The notes beneath the pieces are model-generated. The model saw nothing but the letters and a program-made list of their open reading frames with translations. It searched no databases and was not told the origin of the DNA. Source: JAVKSM01 sp039583705 (GTDB lineage Bacteria; Actinomycetota; Actinomycetes; Mycobacteriales; Pseudonocardiaceae). From it: a stretch of DNA of 13,710 nucleotides. The DNA lies in the NCBI GenBank assembly GCA_039583705.1, contig JAVKSM010000094.1, positions 1 through 13,710 of the forward strand, in the 5' to 3' direction. This document shows positions 12,834 through 13,710 of the stretch, one piece after another. Made by a program: the position numbers and the translations under genes. Each line of letters starts with the position of its first letter. The first letter of the stretch is position 1.

Positions 12834-13710
12834 TCAGGCAGGGCCAGGCACGCGCAGCACCAGGGCGTCGCCCTGGCCGCCGCCGCCGCACAGCCCCGCG
12901 GCCCCCGCTCCGCCACCGCGCCGGCGGAGCTCCAGGGCCAGCGTCAGCACCAGACGAGCACCGGACATCCCGATCGGGTGACCCAGCGCGATCGCGCCGC
13001 CGTTGACGTTCACCCGGCCCTCGTCCAGGCCCAGCTTGCGCATCGACACCAGGCCGACCGCGGCGAACGCCTCGTTGATCTCCACCAGGTCCAGGTCCGA
13101 CGGGCTGATCCCGTCCTTCTCGCAGGCCCTGGCGATCGCGTTGGCCGGTTGCTCGTGGAGGCTGGCGTCCGGACCGGCGACGACGCCGTGGGCGCCGATC
13201 TCGGCCCACCAGGACAGCCCCAGTTCCTGCGCTGTGGCCTGGCTTGTGACCACCACCGCGCAGGCGCCGTCGGAGATCTGGGAGGACGAGCCGGCGGTGA
13301 TCGTGCCGTCGGAGCTGAAGGCCGGGCGCAGCTTCGCCAGGCTCTCGGCGGTGGTGTCGCCGCGAACGCCCTCGTCCGCGTCGACGGCGACCGGGTCGCC
13401 CCTGCGCTGTGGCACGCTCACGACGGTGATCTCCTCAGCGAAGCTGCCGTCGGTCGCGGCCTTGGCCGCGAGCCGGTGGCTGCGGGCGGAGAAGGCATCC
13501 TGGTCCTCGCGGGTGAGCTGGTAGCGGGAGTTGAACTTCTCGGTCGCCGCGCCCATCGCGCACTGGTCGAAGGAGCAGAAAAGCCCGTCGGTGGCCATGT
13601 GGTCGGTCAGCGTGACCTCGCCGAACCGGTACCCCTCGCGGGACCTTGGGAGCAGATGCGGCGCCTGGGTCATCGACTCCTGGCCGCCGGCCACCACGAT
13701 GTCGAACTCG
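12834..13710 (-). CDS. acetyl-CoA C-acetyltransferase-type thiolase, 3' part (5' end outside window)
   Basis: The C-terminal 291 or so residues of a thiolase, an enzyme that joins or cleaves acyl-CoA and acetyl-CoA in the cytoplasm. The frame is open to the window edge, reading EFDIVVAGGQESM at its beginning, so about 100 N-terminal residues, including the nucleophilic cysteine, are missing only because the window ends. Present are EINEAFA, the catalytic His in NGGAIALGHPIGMSGAR and the second active Cys in GLCGGGGQGDA near the end. The substrate is not certain: acetoacetyl-CoA is the usual annotation. It is 10 nt upstream of meaB. In related actinobacteria a similar gene sits next to methylmalonyl-CoA epimerase, which may lie just beyond the window. 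Confidence 0.93.
   Translation of the reverse strand, partial: EFDIVVAGGQESMTQAPHLLPRSREGYRFGEVTLTDHMATDGLFCSFDQCAMGAATEKFNSRYQLTREDQDAFSARSHRLAAKAATDGSFAEEITVVSVPQRRGDPVAVDADEGVRGDTTAESLAKLRPAFSSDGTITAGSSSQISDGACAVVVTSQATAQELGLSWWAEIGAHGVVAGPDASLHEQPANAIARACEKDGISPSDLDLVEINEAFAAVGLVSMRKLGLDEGRVNVNGGAIALGHPIGMSGARLVLTLALELRRRGGGAGAAGLCGGGGQGDALVLRVPGPA

Noticed and set aside
11594..13006. Plus-strand frame of about 470 codons opposite meaB and thiolase
   Set aside because: It lies antisense to two well-conserved genes and has no domain features.

Overview
The base composition (very high GC with strong GC bias at third codon positions), GTG starts, 4-nt coding overlaps, a leaderless-type promoter and the gene families all point to a chromosome of a high-GC Actinomycetota bacterium. 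The genus cannot be fixed from the window; a Geodermatophilales/Frankiales/Pseudonocardiales-type organism is only a guess.

Left part (1-3900). A secreted, C-terminally anchored CHRD-like protein with an EF-hand-type loop (minus, 43-936) is preceded by a 247-bp spacer holding a 19/20-bp direct repeat. Next come a ClC anion channel/transporter with CBS and RCK_C-like domains and a repetitive proline-rich tail (minus, 1184-3397), and a 155-aa protein of an actinobacterial family found beside ECF sigma factors (minus, 3430-3897).

Middle part (3894-8618). This is the most interesting region. A TPR-CHAT caspase-like protease (minus, 4681-7296), an ECF sigma factor (minus, 3894-4490) and the 155-aa protein (GTGA overlap with the sigma gene) form one transcription direction. 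A cytosolic subtilisin-family protease with a prodomain-like N-terminus (plus, 7377-8618) diverges from CHAT across 80 bp. Both proteases keep their catalytic residues. The set resembles, without any CRISPR genes, the logic of Craspase (TPR-CHAT/Csx29, its substrate Csx30 and an ECF sigma factor): a protease that may release a sigma factor from a partner protein. That function is inference.

Right part (8656-13710). An acyl-CoA mutase locus contains an IcmA-like B12-dependent mutase large subunit (minus), a thiamine-binding-type small protein (minus), a MarR regulator (plus), a MeaB/ArgK-type G-protein chaperone of the mutase (minus) and the C-terminal part of an acetyl-CoA acetyltransferase-type thiolase that runs off the window (minus). 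Specificity residues favour isobutyryl-CoA mutase over methylmalonyl-CoA mutase. A palindrome overlapping the predicted mutase promoter is a good operator candidate. Between the convergent marR and meaB genes lies a 475-bp stretch with no credible gene, several stem-loops and a local AT-rich patch; it may hold an RNA or the scar of a mobile element.

No rRNA, tRNA, CRISPR array or complete insertion sequence was seen.
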